In this document: positions 50,075-63,365 of the stretch, piece by piece
Position numbering within the stretch: position 1 is the stretch's first letter
Layout of the letters: each line of letters begins with the position of its first letter
From: Metridium senile
Taxonomy: Eukaryota > Cnidaria > Anthozoa > Actiniaria > Metridiidae
Direction: 5' to 3'
Assembly: GCA_949775045.1 (NCBI GenBank)
Contig: OX459103.1
Coordinates: forward strand, 951,501-1,015,500
Length of the DNA stretch: 64,000 nucleotides
The notes under the pieces: model-generated
The model's input: only the letters and a program-made list of their open reading frames with translations
Databases searched by the model: none
What the model was told of the DNA's origin: nothing
Position numbers and translations under genes: made by a program

Positions 50075-51384
50075 TTATTTGGCTGGGCATAGCTCTGGAG
50101 TGCCTTCCAGGACTGGACCATCTGTACTACTTGTATTTTGAAGTACTGGAGTACTTTCTAGAGGGATTACCAAGTTTGTTTTAGCTTGACATAGCTCTGG
50201 AGTGTCTTTCAGGTCTGGACCATCTGCATTACATGTATCTTGAAGGACTTGAGTACTTTCGTTAGGGATTTCCAAGTTTGTTTTGGCTTGGTATAGCTCT
50301 GAAGTGTCTTCCAGGACTTGACCATCTGCATTACTTGTACATTGAAGAACGGCAGTACTTTCGTGAGAGACGTCCAAGTTTGTTTTAGCTTGGCATAGCT
50401 CTGGAGTGTCGTCCAGGACTGGTCCATTTGCATTACTTGTACACTGAATAACGGCAGTACTTTCGTGAGAGACGTCCAAGTTTGTTTTTGTTTGGCATAG
50501 ATCTGAAGTGTTGTCCATTGCTGGACCATGTACATGACTTGTATCTTGAAGCAGGGGATTGCTTTCGTGAGGGATTTCCTGGTTTGTTCTAGTTTGGCAT
50601 AGCTCTGGAGTGTATTCCAGGTCTGGACCATCTGCATTACGTGTATCTTGAAGGACTGGAGTACTTTCGTGAGGGATTTCCTGGTTTGTCTGGGCTTGGC
50701 ATAGCTCTGAAGTGTCTTCCAGGACTTGACCATCTGCACTACTTGTATCTTGAAGGACTGGAGTACTTTCGTGAGAGATTTCCTGGTTTGTTTTGGCTTG
50801 GCATAGCTCTGAAGTGTCTTCCAGGACTTGACCATCTGCACTACTTGTATCTTGAAGGACTGGAGTACTTTCGTGTGAGATTTCCTGGTTTGTTTTGGCT
50901 TGGCATAGCTCTGAAGTGTCTTCCAGGACTTGACCATCTGCACTACTTGTATCTTGAAGGACTGGAGTACTTTCGTGTGAGATTTCCTGGTTTGTTTTGG
51001 CTTGGCATAGCTCTGAAGTGTCTTCCAGGACTTGACCATCTGCACTACTTGTATCTTGAAGGACTGGAGTACTTTCGTGTGAGATTTCCTGGTTTGTTTT
51101 GGCTTGGCATAGCTCTGAAGTGTCTTCCAGGACTTGACCATCTGCACTACTTGTATCTTGAAGGACTGGAGTACTTTCGTGAGAGATTTCCTGGTTTGTT
51201 TTGGCTTGGCATAGCTCTGAAGTGTCTTCCAGGGCGGGACCATCCGCATTACTTGTACCTTGAAGAAGGGGGATACTTTCGTGAGAGATTTCCTGATTTG
51301 TTTTCTGTTGAAGTAAAGTCTCTTCAAGGGCTGGAGTATCTGCATTACTTGTATCTTCAAGAACGAGAGTACTTTCGTCAGATT
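50075..51384 (-). repeat. 102-bp coding minisatellite (34-residue repeats) in TMCO4-like copy 3
   Basis: About thirteen in-frame units of 102 bp. The landmark tgtcttccaggacttgacc recurs at 102-bp spacing; five units between about 50,700 and 51,220 are almost identical, while the flanking ones diverge. Because 102 is divisible by 3, all frames of this region stay open for long stretches, including the opposite strand, but only the - frame continues the conserved exon. The repeats are acidic and rich in Ser, Thr, Gln and Glu, with one Cys per unit, and look disordered. Confidence 0.93.
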
Positions 51385-54300
51385 TGTCTGTATTTAACAT
51401 ACGAGTACAATCCTGTCGTTGCTGTCCGTTTGCTAATAATACTTCTTCTAAATCAGAGTTTTCTGTTGCTAACTTAACTGCCTCAGAATGTGCTTGTACT
51501 TTGTCTTTTTCTTCCGGGACCGAGGCACTTGCTTCAGGTTTCTCCACAGAAGACACGGCAGCTGCAGCAGTTTCTTTAAGAGTTTCGTTCAGGTCGAGCA
51601 GGTCACCTGATGTTAAAGAGATTCCCGAGTCTTCGCTACTGCTGACATCAACGTCTAAAGGACAGACTCCGCCCTTGGACACTTCTTCAAGGATCTCTTT
51701 AATTTTATCCGAGTCACAGTAGTCGGTGTGACGCTTGACCTGAAATAAGCAAGTACAACTGTTATGTAATATTACCTTCCTTCGGCCGTCACAATCATTT
51801 TCAATATTATAATCTTCTCCAAAATCACCATCGTCATCATTATCATATAACCATTACACACGGTACTTACTATCATGTCCAGGTTAACGTTAAACATACG
51901 TCTGTTTTTCCACATCACTGGTTTAAGACCTGCTACTTCTCCCTGGACAGAAGCAGCGCGATACACAAACTTTAACAACCAGTCACCCCTGTATCAATAG
52001 CAAATACGTAGCGTAAGTAAGTATACAAAGCAGTAGAAAAGTGTAAAATTGTGGTATGGCATTTTTTCCAAATTTCTGACCATTCGTTATTAAACAGCAT
52101 TTGAAAATCGATCCCAATAGATACTTTACATTGTAAAGTGTATTTGAAGATGTTCTATAGTAAACTGTTATTACTGTTATTAATCATTAATATTCATTAT
52201 CAATACGTTAAATCAAGGCAAATACCTGCAATAACAGTTAACAATTTTTCCAGCGATAACTTTCTCCAGTCCTTTCCATTCCTCTGGGTCGCCAGAAACT
52301 GGTGCTCCGATCAAGATCACATCTTGTATGATCCAATCACTGTCTGGATAGTAAAACAAAGAGAATAACATTATTGCATTGGTTAAAATGTTTTTGTATA
52401 GGCATGTTTATCAGTTGAGGAATTGCTATATTATTAAAAAGTTTTTATGTTTACCTTTCGGGTTCGAACATAACACAATTTATTCGGGTACTAATTTTTG
52501 GCTATGTGGAACTCATTGTTAAGCCCCTCCTCCTGATAAATATTGCAAAGTCCCCTAATTCTATTCCATTCGTTATACTTACCTTTCATTTCGGTCATTG
52601 CTTTCAGGCATTTGAATATTACACGAGCTCCGAAACTAAAACCAACCAACGTCACAGGACGGTTACCCTGACAACATGAAATAAACAACAAATAAATAAA
52701 TAGATCAACTGGAAAAAAACTGTACACAATTTGAATTATAGAAGAAAACGTATTTAGATTATTTTTTACATTTAATGTAACCATTGTAATTCTTAAAAAT
52801 GTTTTCAATTACATGATTTCTCTCCATCAAGATATAAGCGAGGTGATTTCCTACTTCAGCAGATCTCGAAACGCACACGCCCCATGGGTTATCGATGACG
52901 TAGCCAAACTCAAGCAGAGCTAAGGGCCATGCTACAGCGCTAGCGATTCCTTCCAGGATCGTGTGCTCGACGACTTGATCTGTTGCATACTCTAGTGCAC
53001 TGGATGTGAGAAACGATGATATAGCAGTACCCAACTCTTGCAGGTAACTAGAGGATAGACACACATGTGAACAGACAGACAGCAAATGAAAACATGAAAG
53101 ACAGACAGACACAGACGGACGGGCAAATAAACAGAAAAAAATAAACGAAAACACAAATAGATCGATTATCAGATGAAGCAAAAGATCTTTAAAAACATAA
53201 AAAGAACTAATTTAAAAATCGATAAAGTCATTTACTAGAAAACTTAAATCATTTGTAAATTAGTTATAGATAGAATTAAATTGTTATTTAGATAGGCTAT
53301 TTATTTCAATTCACTTAGAATCAGCTAGGGTTGTTAAAATTGCTTCTTTTATTTATTCATTGTTATTATTTTGAGGCCATGTGTATATTATCTTTAGATA
53401 TTAAGTGTTACCCTCTTTAAATAAAGTATTCTATTCTATTCTATTCTATTCTATTCTATTCTATTCTATTCTATTCTATTCTATTCTATTCTATTCTATT
53501 CTATTCTATTCTATTCTATTCTATTCTATTCTATTCTATTCTATTCTATTCTATTCTATTCTATTCTATTCTATTCTATTCTATTCTATTCTATTCTATT
53601 CTATTCTATTCTATTCTATTCTATTCTATTCTATTCTATTCTATTCTATTCTATTCTATTCTATTCTATTCTATTCTATTCTATTCTATTCTAATCCATA
53701 TCACTTACACGCATGCGTCTTTATAATTTACGTATACTATATTGGGCACGCATACAATGTACGTATACATTGGCCGAGCGGCTAAAAGGTTTTGAAGGGG
53801 ACTATATAGAAGAGTTAACATACTATACCTTGATTCCCATCTCAAGTAATACTGCTCCCTTCCTAGCTTCATGTCCTTCCATGGCGCTTCAAAACCACAC
53901 TGTTTGAAAACTAGACAAGTACATAAAACATGGATTATGCCCCTAGCTAGTAATATCAGTTAAGTCTACCATATTTTGCTGGTGTATCAAAAAAGGTCTA
54001 CGTTGCTTATGAAATCTAGCAACAACTGTGATTAAGGAAACAAAGGATAAAATGTTGAACTAAATAAACGTCATGTATTAAAGTGTCACTTGTTTTAGTA
54101 AAGAATTGAGAACTTTTAGCCACTTTTATTAGGTATGTTAGGTACATTTTTATTTGCATTATACATCTTGAAATAAAATAAAATTGTTATTGTTCAAAAG
54201 AGTGCAAGAAAATTAAAATCGTTGCATCTCAACTTACAAACTGAATTTCAATTTCAATTTGTCCACTTGATCAGTATGGAGGCAGAGCTTCTACATTAAC

Positions 54301-57300
54301 TAGTAGAGTCATTGGTTAATTTGATGTTAGCCCCGCCTCCAAACTAAATGGGTGGCATGGGTGGCATGGGTGGCCTAGCGGTGAGAGCGCTGGCCTTTCA
54401 CCACTGTGGCCTGAGTTCGACTCTCGGCTCGGGCGACAAGTGAACAGAGATTGTTTGAAGTGTTGTTCCCTCTCATGCCACGAGGGTTTTTCACCAGGTT
54501 ATCTGGTGTTCCTTCCTCCGCAAAAATCAACATGTGAGTTTGAATGTAGTGTGCTTGTAAATACAGAATGTAGTATGGAGTGTGTGTGAGAGACAGCAGA
54601 CCCCCACCAGCTAAGCTGAAAAACATAGCCTGCTTTAACAAAAAAAACATATTTTTTTTAGAATGTTGATGGGAAAAATGCAACAATTAAATTGCAGTTA
54701 ACCATTTGCTTGTCGTGATACAACGTTGTTCGATGTAGTTAGAGTCAGTTTTTATTCTATTTTTATGGTGTTTGTGCACTTACAGTATACTAGATGTGAA
54801 GGTTTCAATACTTACTTTGTTGTTCCTGGTCTTCCAGCCAGCCTGATACTGCAATAACAACATTCAAGCTGTCTTCTCTATCCATCCTTCCGAATGCAAA
54901 CTCTTCAATGCTTCCCATTCTGCGGTTCAATTTTAGGCCTATAAAAGTTCAAAAATAACACGTGTAGATATATCAACCGTTTTTGGCAATATAATCGATA
55001 TAATTGTAGCTAGTACTCGGGAATCAATGTTTGTTTTCCCGAACACAATAAACATTCACTTGCAGTCATCGGAAAACCATCGGGAACCATTTGGGAAATT
55101 ATCCATACGATATACTTTCGGCAACCTATCGGAAAACCATGATCGAGACAATATCCGAACATCGTGTGGAAATTATATATCGACATACTTTCGGCTACCT
55201 ATCGGAAAACCATCGGTATACTATCGGATCTCATACTTTACCTGTCAATCCCGCCCCTGCCGCACTAAATAGGGAAGCGACTATTGCAACTCCCTTAATG
55301 GAACCCAATGCAACGGCAATGCCACTTCCAAATAAGGATCCAGCTCCAGCAGCCAAAAAGGGCGCTGCAAGACCACCAGTTAGACCTGCATGATAGAAGA
55401 ATACGTTACAATTGATGATAATGAGGATGATGGTCATTATGTTGATGATAATGACGATGACGATATTGCCCGATGAAGAAGAAATTTCGAAGAAGACCGG
55501 AGGGGTAAAACCAAGGTGAAACCGGGCTGGTAAAACTTAAGGAGGTCAGAGCGATAATTGGGAGCGATATCATTGAGTCACTTGAAGGTCAAAAGGAGGA
55601 TTTTGATGAAAGTAATTCGTTGTGAGACAGGCTGCCAATGCTGGCTTTTGGGGATAGGTGTTATACAGCCAAAGGGCTTACATGACATGACATGACATGA
55701 CATGACATGACATTACATTACATTACATTACATTACAAGATATTACATTACATGATAATGATGATGATATGATTATAAATGTTATGATAAAATAACAAAT
55801 GGAGGTAAATATATTGAATTTGATTGAATTAAATATGATAATAGTGGACATTATCGATACCTATCAGTGCACCACCACCAAGTGCACCAAGACCAATTAA
55901 AAACCCTCGTTGTAACTTCCTTGAAGATTCTTGCTCTTCTCGCTGCTTCTCTTCTTCACTAGGGATATTGAACATTGAAAACTTGGTAAGCATGGATGAA
56001 CGAATGAATTAATGGATCGATAGATCAATGGATGTATGAATGATTTGTAATTTCTCCATTACCTTTTTTCCTCATCTTTAGTCTTGAGATGACTAACTAG
56101 TTCATGTTCTATATCTTCAACAGCAGCTTGTGACATACCAAGCTTGTTTGACACACTGGACAAGACAACACGATGGCGAGCATCATACTTACCTAGAAAC
56201 AAGAAAACAAGTAATAGATATACCAACAAACAACATCAAGAATGGTCAGAAAGATTCGAAAGATTCTGACCTGTTTCCAAGGTAAATATAATCAGACTCT
56301 GAAATAAATAAAAAAGTACAAAATAATCAGTAAGCACTTTACACTTTACATTTAACACTTTACACTGCAAATTAAAACAGTCCCTACTTTTAAGCGAAAA
56401 CTTCGACGAAACGAGTTGAAGCTCCATCGAGCGAAATTTTGGCCGAGAGAGAATAAGGAGAGGAGTAATGGGAGAGCAGGGGAAAAAGCGAAAGAAAAAA
56501 CGCAAAAAACGTCTTTGTTGATTTTCTCTCGGCCAAAACTTCACCCCTTTCAACGGACTTTCCGCGTTAATTAAAGTAGAAACTCTTTTATTATATAAAC
56601 TTCAGTGAAATTTCAGGTGATCTCCCGCGCGAAAAAGTGATATCTTCACATTGTGAAAATAACATGTTATTTCACATGTCAAATAACACGTTACCATCTA
56701 TTTGTTAATATTTGTTAATATTTTTTTATGCATATCTTGATAAAACTTTTGCTATTTTATTTGTCATGAGTTTATATAATAAACAGAACATTACATGGGC
56801 GCTTGGAGTAATATCCGCTATTTATTTGCACTGTCAAGCTACTTATAATTAAGGCCTGGGTCGGTGGTCAAATACAGAAGAAAAATAATTATTCCACGGT
56901 TCCAAACCAACTCGGCAAAAATGATTCAAATCGGGCACACAAATAACCATTGATAAAACTAAAGACCTTACATGATAATTTTGCTGTTTCGGTGGTCACG
57001 TGACTAGAGAGGTGAATTATTATAACAAAATAGTTTTATTTTTTTCCTGTCGCGAGTTTCATCAAACACTTTAAACAAATACATGGAATGCACTTCAATA
57101 CTGGGTCTCCACAAGGATCTACCTGGCGATCGTGACTATAGTTTTCTGTTAAGGAGATCAGTATTAATCATATTACAGAAATGAGGTGACCTAAGTCAAT
57201 TTTCCTAATTGTCCAAATAACTCCACATCCTATATCCTCCATTGTATTTCTGACGTAATTGTCACGTGACTACTATATATATATATTGAATAGGTCACAA

Positions 57301-58625
57301 AAGTCACTAATATCTATCATTGTGCCAAGTTTGAATATTTTCTTGTACATCTTTATGCCGTTACATGCAAAATGGGTTTTATCAGATATAAGTCTAGCAA
57401 AACGCGCTAAAATATCGGAAATTATAAAAATATGCCCCTGGATCAGTTCACCCCTTTATGTATTCCACCAGTTCAGTCTCACTGTATACATGAAACAACA
57501 CACCATTTGATAGTCACCAGATTCAGTGCTTACCTGAGATATACAAGCATGATTTTCGTCTTTGTTATCACAATCTTTCTTAAGATTTTTGACCAACATG
57601 TCAGTGTAGTCAGCAGACTTGATGTCTGTCTGTACGTCATTATCAATGCCAGATAATAGTGACTCAGCAAGATTTGTTTGGACTGGAAATTAACAGAACA
57701 TTGCATGGTGACATACTTCGTTAAATCCAGCTCGTTAATATAATATTATTCAGTTGTACTCTTTTTTATCTTTTTTTTTTCTATTTTCTTGCTTTTCTTT
57801 TCTACATTACTGATTAAAATTAAAATTATATGTACCTTCTTTTGGAAAATCCAGGTATTTCATGAAGTCACAGATATACTTCTTGACAAATGGCCTGTTG
57901 ATCGTTTATAAAAGAATATCAGTATTTTAGAGATTAACAATATATGTCTCTATTATATATAATACTATTTTTTATTTTCTTAATAACAAAAAGTAAGAAA
58001 CCTTCTTTTTTTCCTTTTTCCATCTTTTTTTCTGTTTTTTTCTTCTTCTTCTTCTTCCTTGTCTCGTTGTCTACTTTTATAGAAGTAATTTATGGTACTT
58101 CAATATCCTAAATTTACCCAGCCAATCACTAACCATTATACTTGATAAAAGTGCCAATATATTCATTTTGGGCCCTCAAGGAACTAATATTAATATGCTG
58201 AAAAGGGTGTCAATGAACCACTTGTAACGGATGAACGGAATTAAAATAAGATTAAATTACCATCAGAAAATACGAGCAAACTTTCAACTTTTGCACCATA
58301 AGACGCAACACAATGCGCTTTTAATCGATACCTTTCCTTTCTATAGTTTAATGTCGTTGTATGTAAGTAATAGAAGCCATTCAGCTTCGCATCTTTCGAG
58401 TAGTTTAAAAGTTATTTCAAATATGAATTATTCATTTCGAGTGGTTCTAATGTTACCAGTCACAAAATCGAGTTACCTTTCATGGTTTTCACCGTATAGT
58501 GAGCAAAGTTCTAACCAACAAAGCTTTACTAATGCAATCTTTCCCTCATCGCTGAGTATTTCATTGATTTTGGTGTTGTTATTGCTCTTTTGCTTCACGT
58601 CCACTTCTTCTTCCTTTTGCGCCAT
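50075..58625 (-). CDS. TMCO4-like: TMCO4-like (DUF726) protein, copy 3, with thirteen-unit C-terminal repeat tail
   Basis: Exons: 58625-58477, 57894-57836, 57682-57534, 56298-56271, 56192-56063, 55958-55861, 55385-55242, 54938-54816, 53910-53829, 53047-52813, 52667-52583, 52343-52226, 51988-51871, 51739-50075. All borders are AG/GT; phases agree and give 1060 residues plus stop. Residues 1-506 hold the conserved body: membrane hairpin at about 205-250, serine hydrolase-like GFSFG with Ser near 410, IGAPV near 440, [12 protein letters not shown] near 467. Exon 14 (residues 507-1060) adds an acidic Ser-rich linker ([20 protein letters not shown]) and about thirteen 34-residue repeats built on HESTPVLQDTSSADGQ and LEDTSELCQAKTNQEIS, encoded by a 102-bp minisatellite. 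Five central units are nearly identical, a sign of recent expansion. The stop arises in a frameshifted unit; further decayed units follow to about 49,690. Confidence 0.93.
53427..53692. repeat. (TATTC)n pentanucleotide array, copy 3 intron 9
   Basis: About 53 perfect units of tattc with no interruptions. Confidence 0.98.
54345..54610 (+). mobile_element. tRNA-derived SINE
   Basis: The head has pol III-like boxes: A box TGGCCTAGCGG (about 54,371) and B box GAGTTCGACTC (about 54,413). The body contains ccgcaaaaatcaacatg, shared with the fragment at 2081. It lies in copy 3 intron 8. There is no cloverleaf 3' half, so it is not a tRNA gene. Confidence 0.75.
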
Positions 58626-58744
58626 ATCGACGGAATATGTAAACAAGGACCCAGGCAAAACGGACAGTGGGTATCACAGGGAACCCAGTCATTACAAGGA
58701 ACATTTTAGTTAAGGTGGCCCCAACCAACCTATTTTCTTCTTCA

Positions 58745-59112
58745 TGTTGATCTTCTTGTTGTTCTTGTTCTTGTTCTTGCTCTTGTTCTTGTTGTTCTTG
58801 TTCTTTTTGTTGCATGTTGTTGTTGTTGTTCTTCTTCTTCTTCTTTACGTTGTTCTTGCATATTCCCTCTATCTTCATATTCTTTTCTTACTTTGTAAAA
58901 CTAGACGCTCTAGAGCGTTCACTGGGTTGCCTAATCCTTACTTATTTCGCGCAGGATTTTTCCTTGTTTGTAGAGAACAACCTACTTTTGTAGTAGACGA
59001 CATAAATCTCTCTTTGAGTACGTGGTCTAACCCGTTCCAAAATCGCTCAATAACATATTTTAGTGTAGCTAGCTCTACCACGTACGGCGTGTGCGTTTGT
59101 AAGTAGTTTGTG
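58745..59112 (-). CDS. Candidate downstream exons of the same unrecognised gene
   Basis: Segment 59,112-58,951 follows a tatctttag acceptor and ends at a GTAAGG donor; segment 58,896-58,745 is a charged coiled-coil-like stretch ending in TGA about 120 bp upstream of TMCO4-like copy 3. Low-complexity CAA/GAA repeats in the second segment make the frame less telling. Confidence 0.25.
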
Positions 59113-59800
59113 CGTAGCGGTTTAAAAAAGCTAAAGATAATGGTATGCCACATGCCTACAGACAACATATCTCGATCAAGAAAACAGCCCTAATAAGTAA
59201 TTATCTATTGACGAACCTCGAAGGAATGATGCCATGGCGACCGAGCAACAAAGAAAAATATGTCATGCTCAATATCATGTGACTAAATTATCCAATCAAA
59301 TGTCCGACGCCAGACGCCCGAAAAAGAAAACAAAGGCAACCCAATAACTCTAACTGCTGACTGCACTTGCACGGTAAAAGATGTCATCAAGTTAACGTAT
59401 TGCTGGACCACTCACTCAAGTAAGATGTGCTAATTACTCGTTCATGAGTAGATAATCTATAGAACATAGATACATGAGAAAAATATCACAATTCATTAAT
59501 ATACAGAGCATTCACTTAGTCATATCTGAATGACAATAGCCCATTCATAGAGACACTTAAAAGTTGGCGGCTCCATTAGGTATAGCTATATATAGGACCG
59601 AGTAAACTTAAAGCACTTACAATATCTTCCATTATATCCCATATTTCGATATGTTTACAAGTGTGCGACCTCTAAAATAAGCTTTTTCGTATCAATAATT
59701 CAAAGGACTTCTCAATGAAGCTGGGTCAAATTGTATTCCGTCTGGAGACCTCAAGTTTTTGCTAGTCACTGAAAGTCGGTATAAATTATTTTTTTCTTAC

Positions 59801-60011
59801 CAGCTACTCCCCATCGTCGTGAAGAACCGATCATCCTAAACGTCAGTAAGTATTCATATGTCTCAGTCTTATGCACGAAATTTGTCGTTGTTTTAATTTT
59901 ATCCCAAAAATCACGAATATCAACGTTGCTACAGTAATACAACACTCGCATAACTATGCAACTTTCGTACAATCTTTTCCACTCTTCTGATGATGTCGGT
60001 GCCCGAAGAAG
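59801..60011 (-). CDS. Candidate exon of an unrecognised gene
   Basis: Between an acceptor (ctttag) and a GTAAG donor the - strand is open for 70 codons and reads like globular protein: TSSEEWKRLYESC, then RDFWDKIKTTTNFVHKTETY, then YLLTFRMIGSSRRWGVAG. No domain recognised. Possible further exons on the same strand are 59,112-58,951 (VELATLKYVIERFWNGLD then a GTAAGG donor) and 58,896-58,745 (RKEYEDRGNMQEQRKEEEEE, Arg/Thr tail, TGA), but phases between the first two do not fit with the sites I can see, so the model is incomplete. Confidence 0.35.
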
Positions 60012-63000
60012 CTAAAGATTTGAATAAAAAATAGTAGTATATGACCTTCAATCTATTCTAGTAATACAACACTTTCAGGTTTTATGCATTGACAAACATC
60101 GGTGCCCTGCTAGGTTTTTTCAAACTTCCACTGTTCGCCGCAGGATTTGCTAAAGTATGCCACATCAAGGGCACAGAAGTCAATACACATCTATTCAGTT
60201 ATGAAAATAGAGTACTTTAATTTGTATTCATTGCATTGAGATAAACATCGTTTTTATTGGAGCCGGTAACGGAAGAGATTTACCGTAACTAATAAATTGG
60301 CAGAAATAACAAGTAACATTCTGAGTTGGATTTCGTTATTTTGACAGATAAACTAGTCTCCTTCTCCGCAGGCATCAATTTCATCTTTGGGCTTTTGGGC
60401 TTCCTGTGTGGCTTCCTGTGTTAAGAAGAAGAGCGGGACTAAGGAGAGGGAAGGGGAGAAAAGAAGGAGAGTTTTTTTCTTTTTCTCGCCTAACTAGCGC
60501 CTAATCCCTCTCTAGTAGCAGCACAGGAAACCCGAATCCAAATTAGAGACGCCTGAGGCTAACACACATAGTTTATATTCTCTGTTAGCAACCTGACTGT
60601 TTCGTTACGTCACGCGTGTGCCAGTATCAATGCGTGCCTTTCCGTAAAGCCTTTACGTACGTCACTTCCACACGCGTAACGCCAAGTACTTTACCACATC
60701 ACTATCAGCAAATGTTTTCCCGAAAGATAACAAAACACGTAGCAACTGAGGCATAAAGATATCCCACACTCACGTAGCAAGGTTTGACCTCAATGCCTTT
60801 TGAGTGTGGCTCGATATTTTGTGTTGTTGATCGTTTTTAGAAAAGTTCCGGAACCATACTGAGTTGAAACAGGTGAGAAAGTTGTACAACTAGTGTGTGT
60901 ACTGATGTAGGATATATACATATCTTTTTACCAGATTTTCTCTCGATCAACTCTCTGTTAATGTTTATATTTTACAAGACTTAATAGGCTAATAGACAAA
61001 CATATATCGTTCGGCTGTTGTTGTTTTCGATGTTGTTCTTTTCTGTTATATTTGAGTTTAATAGGTGAGAAAGTACGTACAAGTTTGCCAGTACTCATGA
61101 TGTAGGATATACAGTATCTTTTTACCAGCTAGATTTCCTCTCCATCAACTCTCTGTTAATGTTACGTTATTTTACAAGACTTTTAAGTAAAATTAAAATA
61201 GACAAACGATATACCGTTGGTTGTTGTTGTTTTCGATGTTGTTATTCTGTTATTTTTGTTTCGGCACATATCCAAAATCTCGGCGGGGCTGCATTACCTC
61301 CCATCGCATGACTTTACTATGCCAATTTGCATATTAATGATCAATATTAATTGGTTACAGCGAGTAATCAAGCAAGACTTCAAACATGACAACTCAGCTC
61401 TGCCTTTAACATCATTTTAACCAAGGAAAACATACCTAAACAAGCCACAAGGTAAGGATATATACAGTAACACAATCTCGTGTAATGGTTTATAGTTTTA
61501 GTACTGTTTTAGAGTCACAGCGCATAGTTTAAACAAATTTAAATGATTCAGAACAAAGTTGCTAACTATTGAGATATTTATGGGCTTCTGTCTGAATTGA
61601 TTTAATAGTACGGCATTCATAAACGTTTCTTAACTCCATAATTTCCCTAGGTCTTTATCTAACATAAGGCTAGTAGTAATTGTTCCTTATTTATTGAAAA
61701 CAATCCATTTTTTTATAAATAAAAAAATCAACTCTGAAACAGTCACGGGTCTCAATGAATCCCACCGGCGTGTAGCCACAACTATTTGTCTGTGTTCGTT
61801 TACTTGTCGTTTATTTCCTGAGTTCAAATACTAATTAAACTAGCTTTTCAGCCCATAAAGTTTAAACTTTAGCAAAAACCCTGTGTAAATATAACGGGGG
61901 AAAATGTATAAAATATTTTGAAAGTCAATATGAATGGGCCCGACTAAAGAAAACAATATAAAAAATATTAATACACAGGACACAAGTATAAAAATAACCT
62001 GAATTGAAAACAAATAACATACCTTTAGGCTAAGATTATCTCAATCAGAAATACAAATAAATATATTAACTAAAGCTGATATATATATGTATATATATAA
62101 TAACAGTTTCAACAGAATCCCGTTCCAGTTGTTCAGTAACGAGTACCCTAGAACCTAGAAGTTTCTTGAACTAGTATTTGTATTTATCATTTGTACGTCT
62201 GTGTTCGTTATTCTCAAGAGAAACCGAATTCTAGTTACATCACAAATCGTCAAATTTACAAACGCTAAAAAGCAAGTAGAAAATTACCTCTGGTATCTAG
62301 GGTACTGTAACGAGTTGCGTTATCACTGATGCCGGATATAAACACACGTTCACATTCTGCACACGATCTCACTGGTATCACGTCATGATCATATATATAT
62401 TTAGCCATTATGTTTTAGGCGGAAGATCGAGAATAAAACAGTTTAAATAGTCCATAAAAACAAGCAAACAAATTCTTACTTATCATTAAACTACGTAGGA
62501 TGAATGGAGAATAAATTGACAACGATTACGTCACTCCACTTGATCAAACGTTCTAAACGATTTGTAATTGCTTCGATGACGTCATTGATAAGTATAGATA
62601 AGAACTGGAACAAACCGTTTGGAATCGAATGAAAATAATCCAAGGAATAATCTATAGTGTTTATTTTCTTGTTGTGGTTGACTAAAAACTGAGAAGTTGT
62701 GCATGGCGTTAGGTTTAATGGCGTGACGACGACTAAGCAGGCCTCTATTTTATCACTGTTTTGCTTAATGGTGTTTGTATAAAGGGTAAACAACGCATTT
62801 CTAAAACTTAAGTCATCTAAGTGTTAATAACGGAAGCTATTATTTTTTTAAATCATTTCTAAGCTAAATTAAAGAGAAATCCTTTAATTTTTAATTTTTC
62901 TTCCAAGTCAATGAGATGGGTCAATAATATCTATATCTAAAGTTGATTGTAAAGTGCATTAATACGATTTGTAATGCACTATATATAGGGATTGAATTCT

Positions 63001-63365
63001 TAAGTTCATTTATATCTAATAGCTGGCATACGCGAATTATGTTGTTGAAACTTTAACAAGTCAGTAAACGAATCCTACAGCTACAGTTCAAAACGTCAGT
63101 AAAGTTAAGTCAACATTTTTTACAGTGTTACAAATTTCATTATATAACCTATGGAATCGTTCATATTGGTCAGTTTGAAAAGCTATTAAAGAGGCAACCT
63201 GTGTTTGTGCACATTAATAACCTGCCAATGACCTGTTAATATGTCAGATATTTGACACGAGGTTAGTAGTTTAAAAACACCATTCTCGATTTAAATTGAT
63301 TATAAATCAGAAAGGTCTTTGTTTAATGACCATTCCATATTTAACTGTAATTTAACAACTTTCAC
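60012..63365. other. Right-hand intergenic region
   Basis: No gene supported. 60,595-60,720 is richer in CpG and has TTACGTCACG and TACGTCAC, which resemble CRE/ATF sites, so a promoter may be here. 60,400-60,545 holds a purine/pyrimidine hairpin ending ttcctgtgt/acaggaa. 62,080-62,100 is a TA run. 63,090-63,153 is a MITE fragment. Confidence 0.45.
60890..61260. repeat. 165-bp tandem duplication
   Basis: gtgagaaagt...gatgtaggatatac...ttttaccag...tcaactctctgttaatgt...gttgttgttttcgatgttgtt occurs twice, diverged, in the right-hand intergenic region. Confidence 0.85.

Noticed and set aside
50209..51360. 383-residue second - strand frame within the repeat array
   Set aside because: Also a by-product of the three-divisible period; it starts inside the array and has no link to the conserved exons.
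50641..51477. 278-residue + strand frame opposite the copy 3 tail
   Set aside because: A by-product of the 102-bp period. The - frame continues a conserved exon with a proper acceptor; the + frame has no conserved neighbour.
53405..53785. 126-residue FYSIL repeat frame
   Set aside because: Pure (TATTC)n pentanucleotide translation.
54370..54430. tRNA gene
   Set aside because: Only A- and B-box-like sequence is present, with a SINE body in place of the 3' half of a cloverleaf.
58231..58713. 160-residue + strand frame over copy 3 exon 1
   Set aside because: Antisense to a conserved exon; the matching antisense frame is also present in copy 2 only because the sense exon is conserved.
60078..60155. 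Membrane-like + strand exon (YALTNIGALLGFFKLPLF)
   Set aside because: It follows a weak AG and could be chance hydrophobic coding; no neighbouring exon, and the - strand is also open here.
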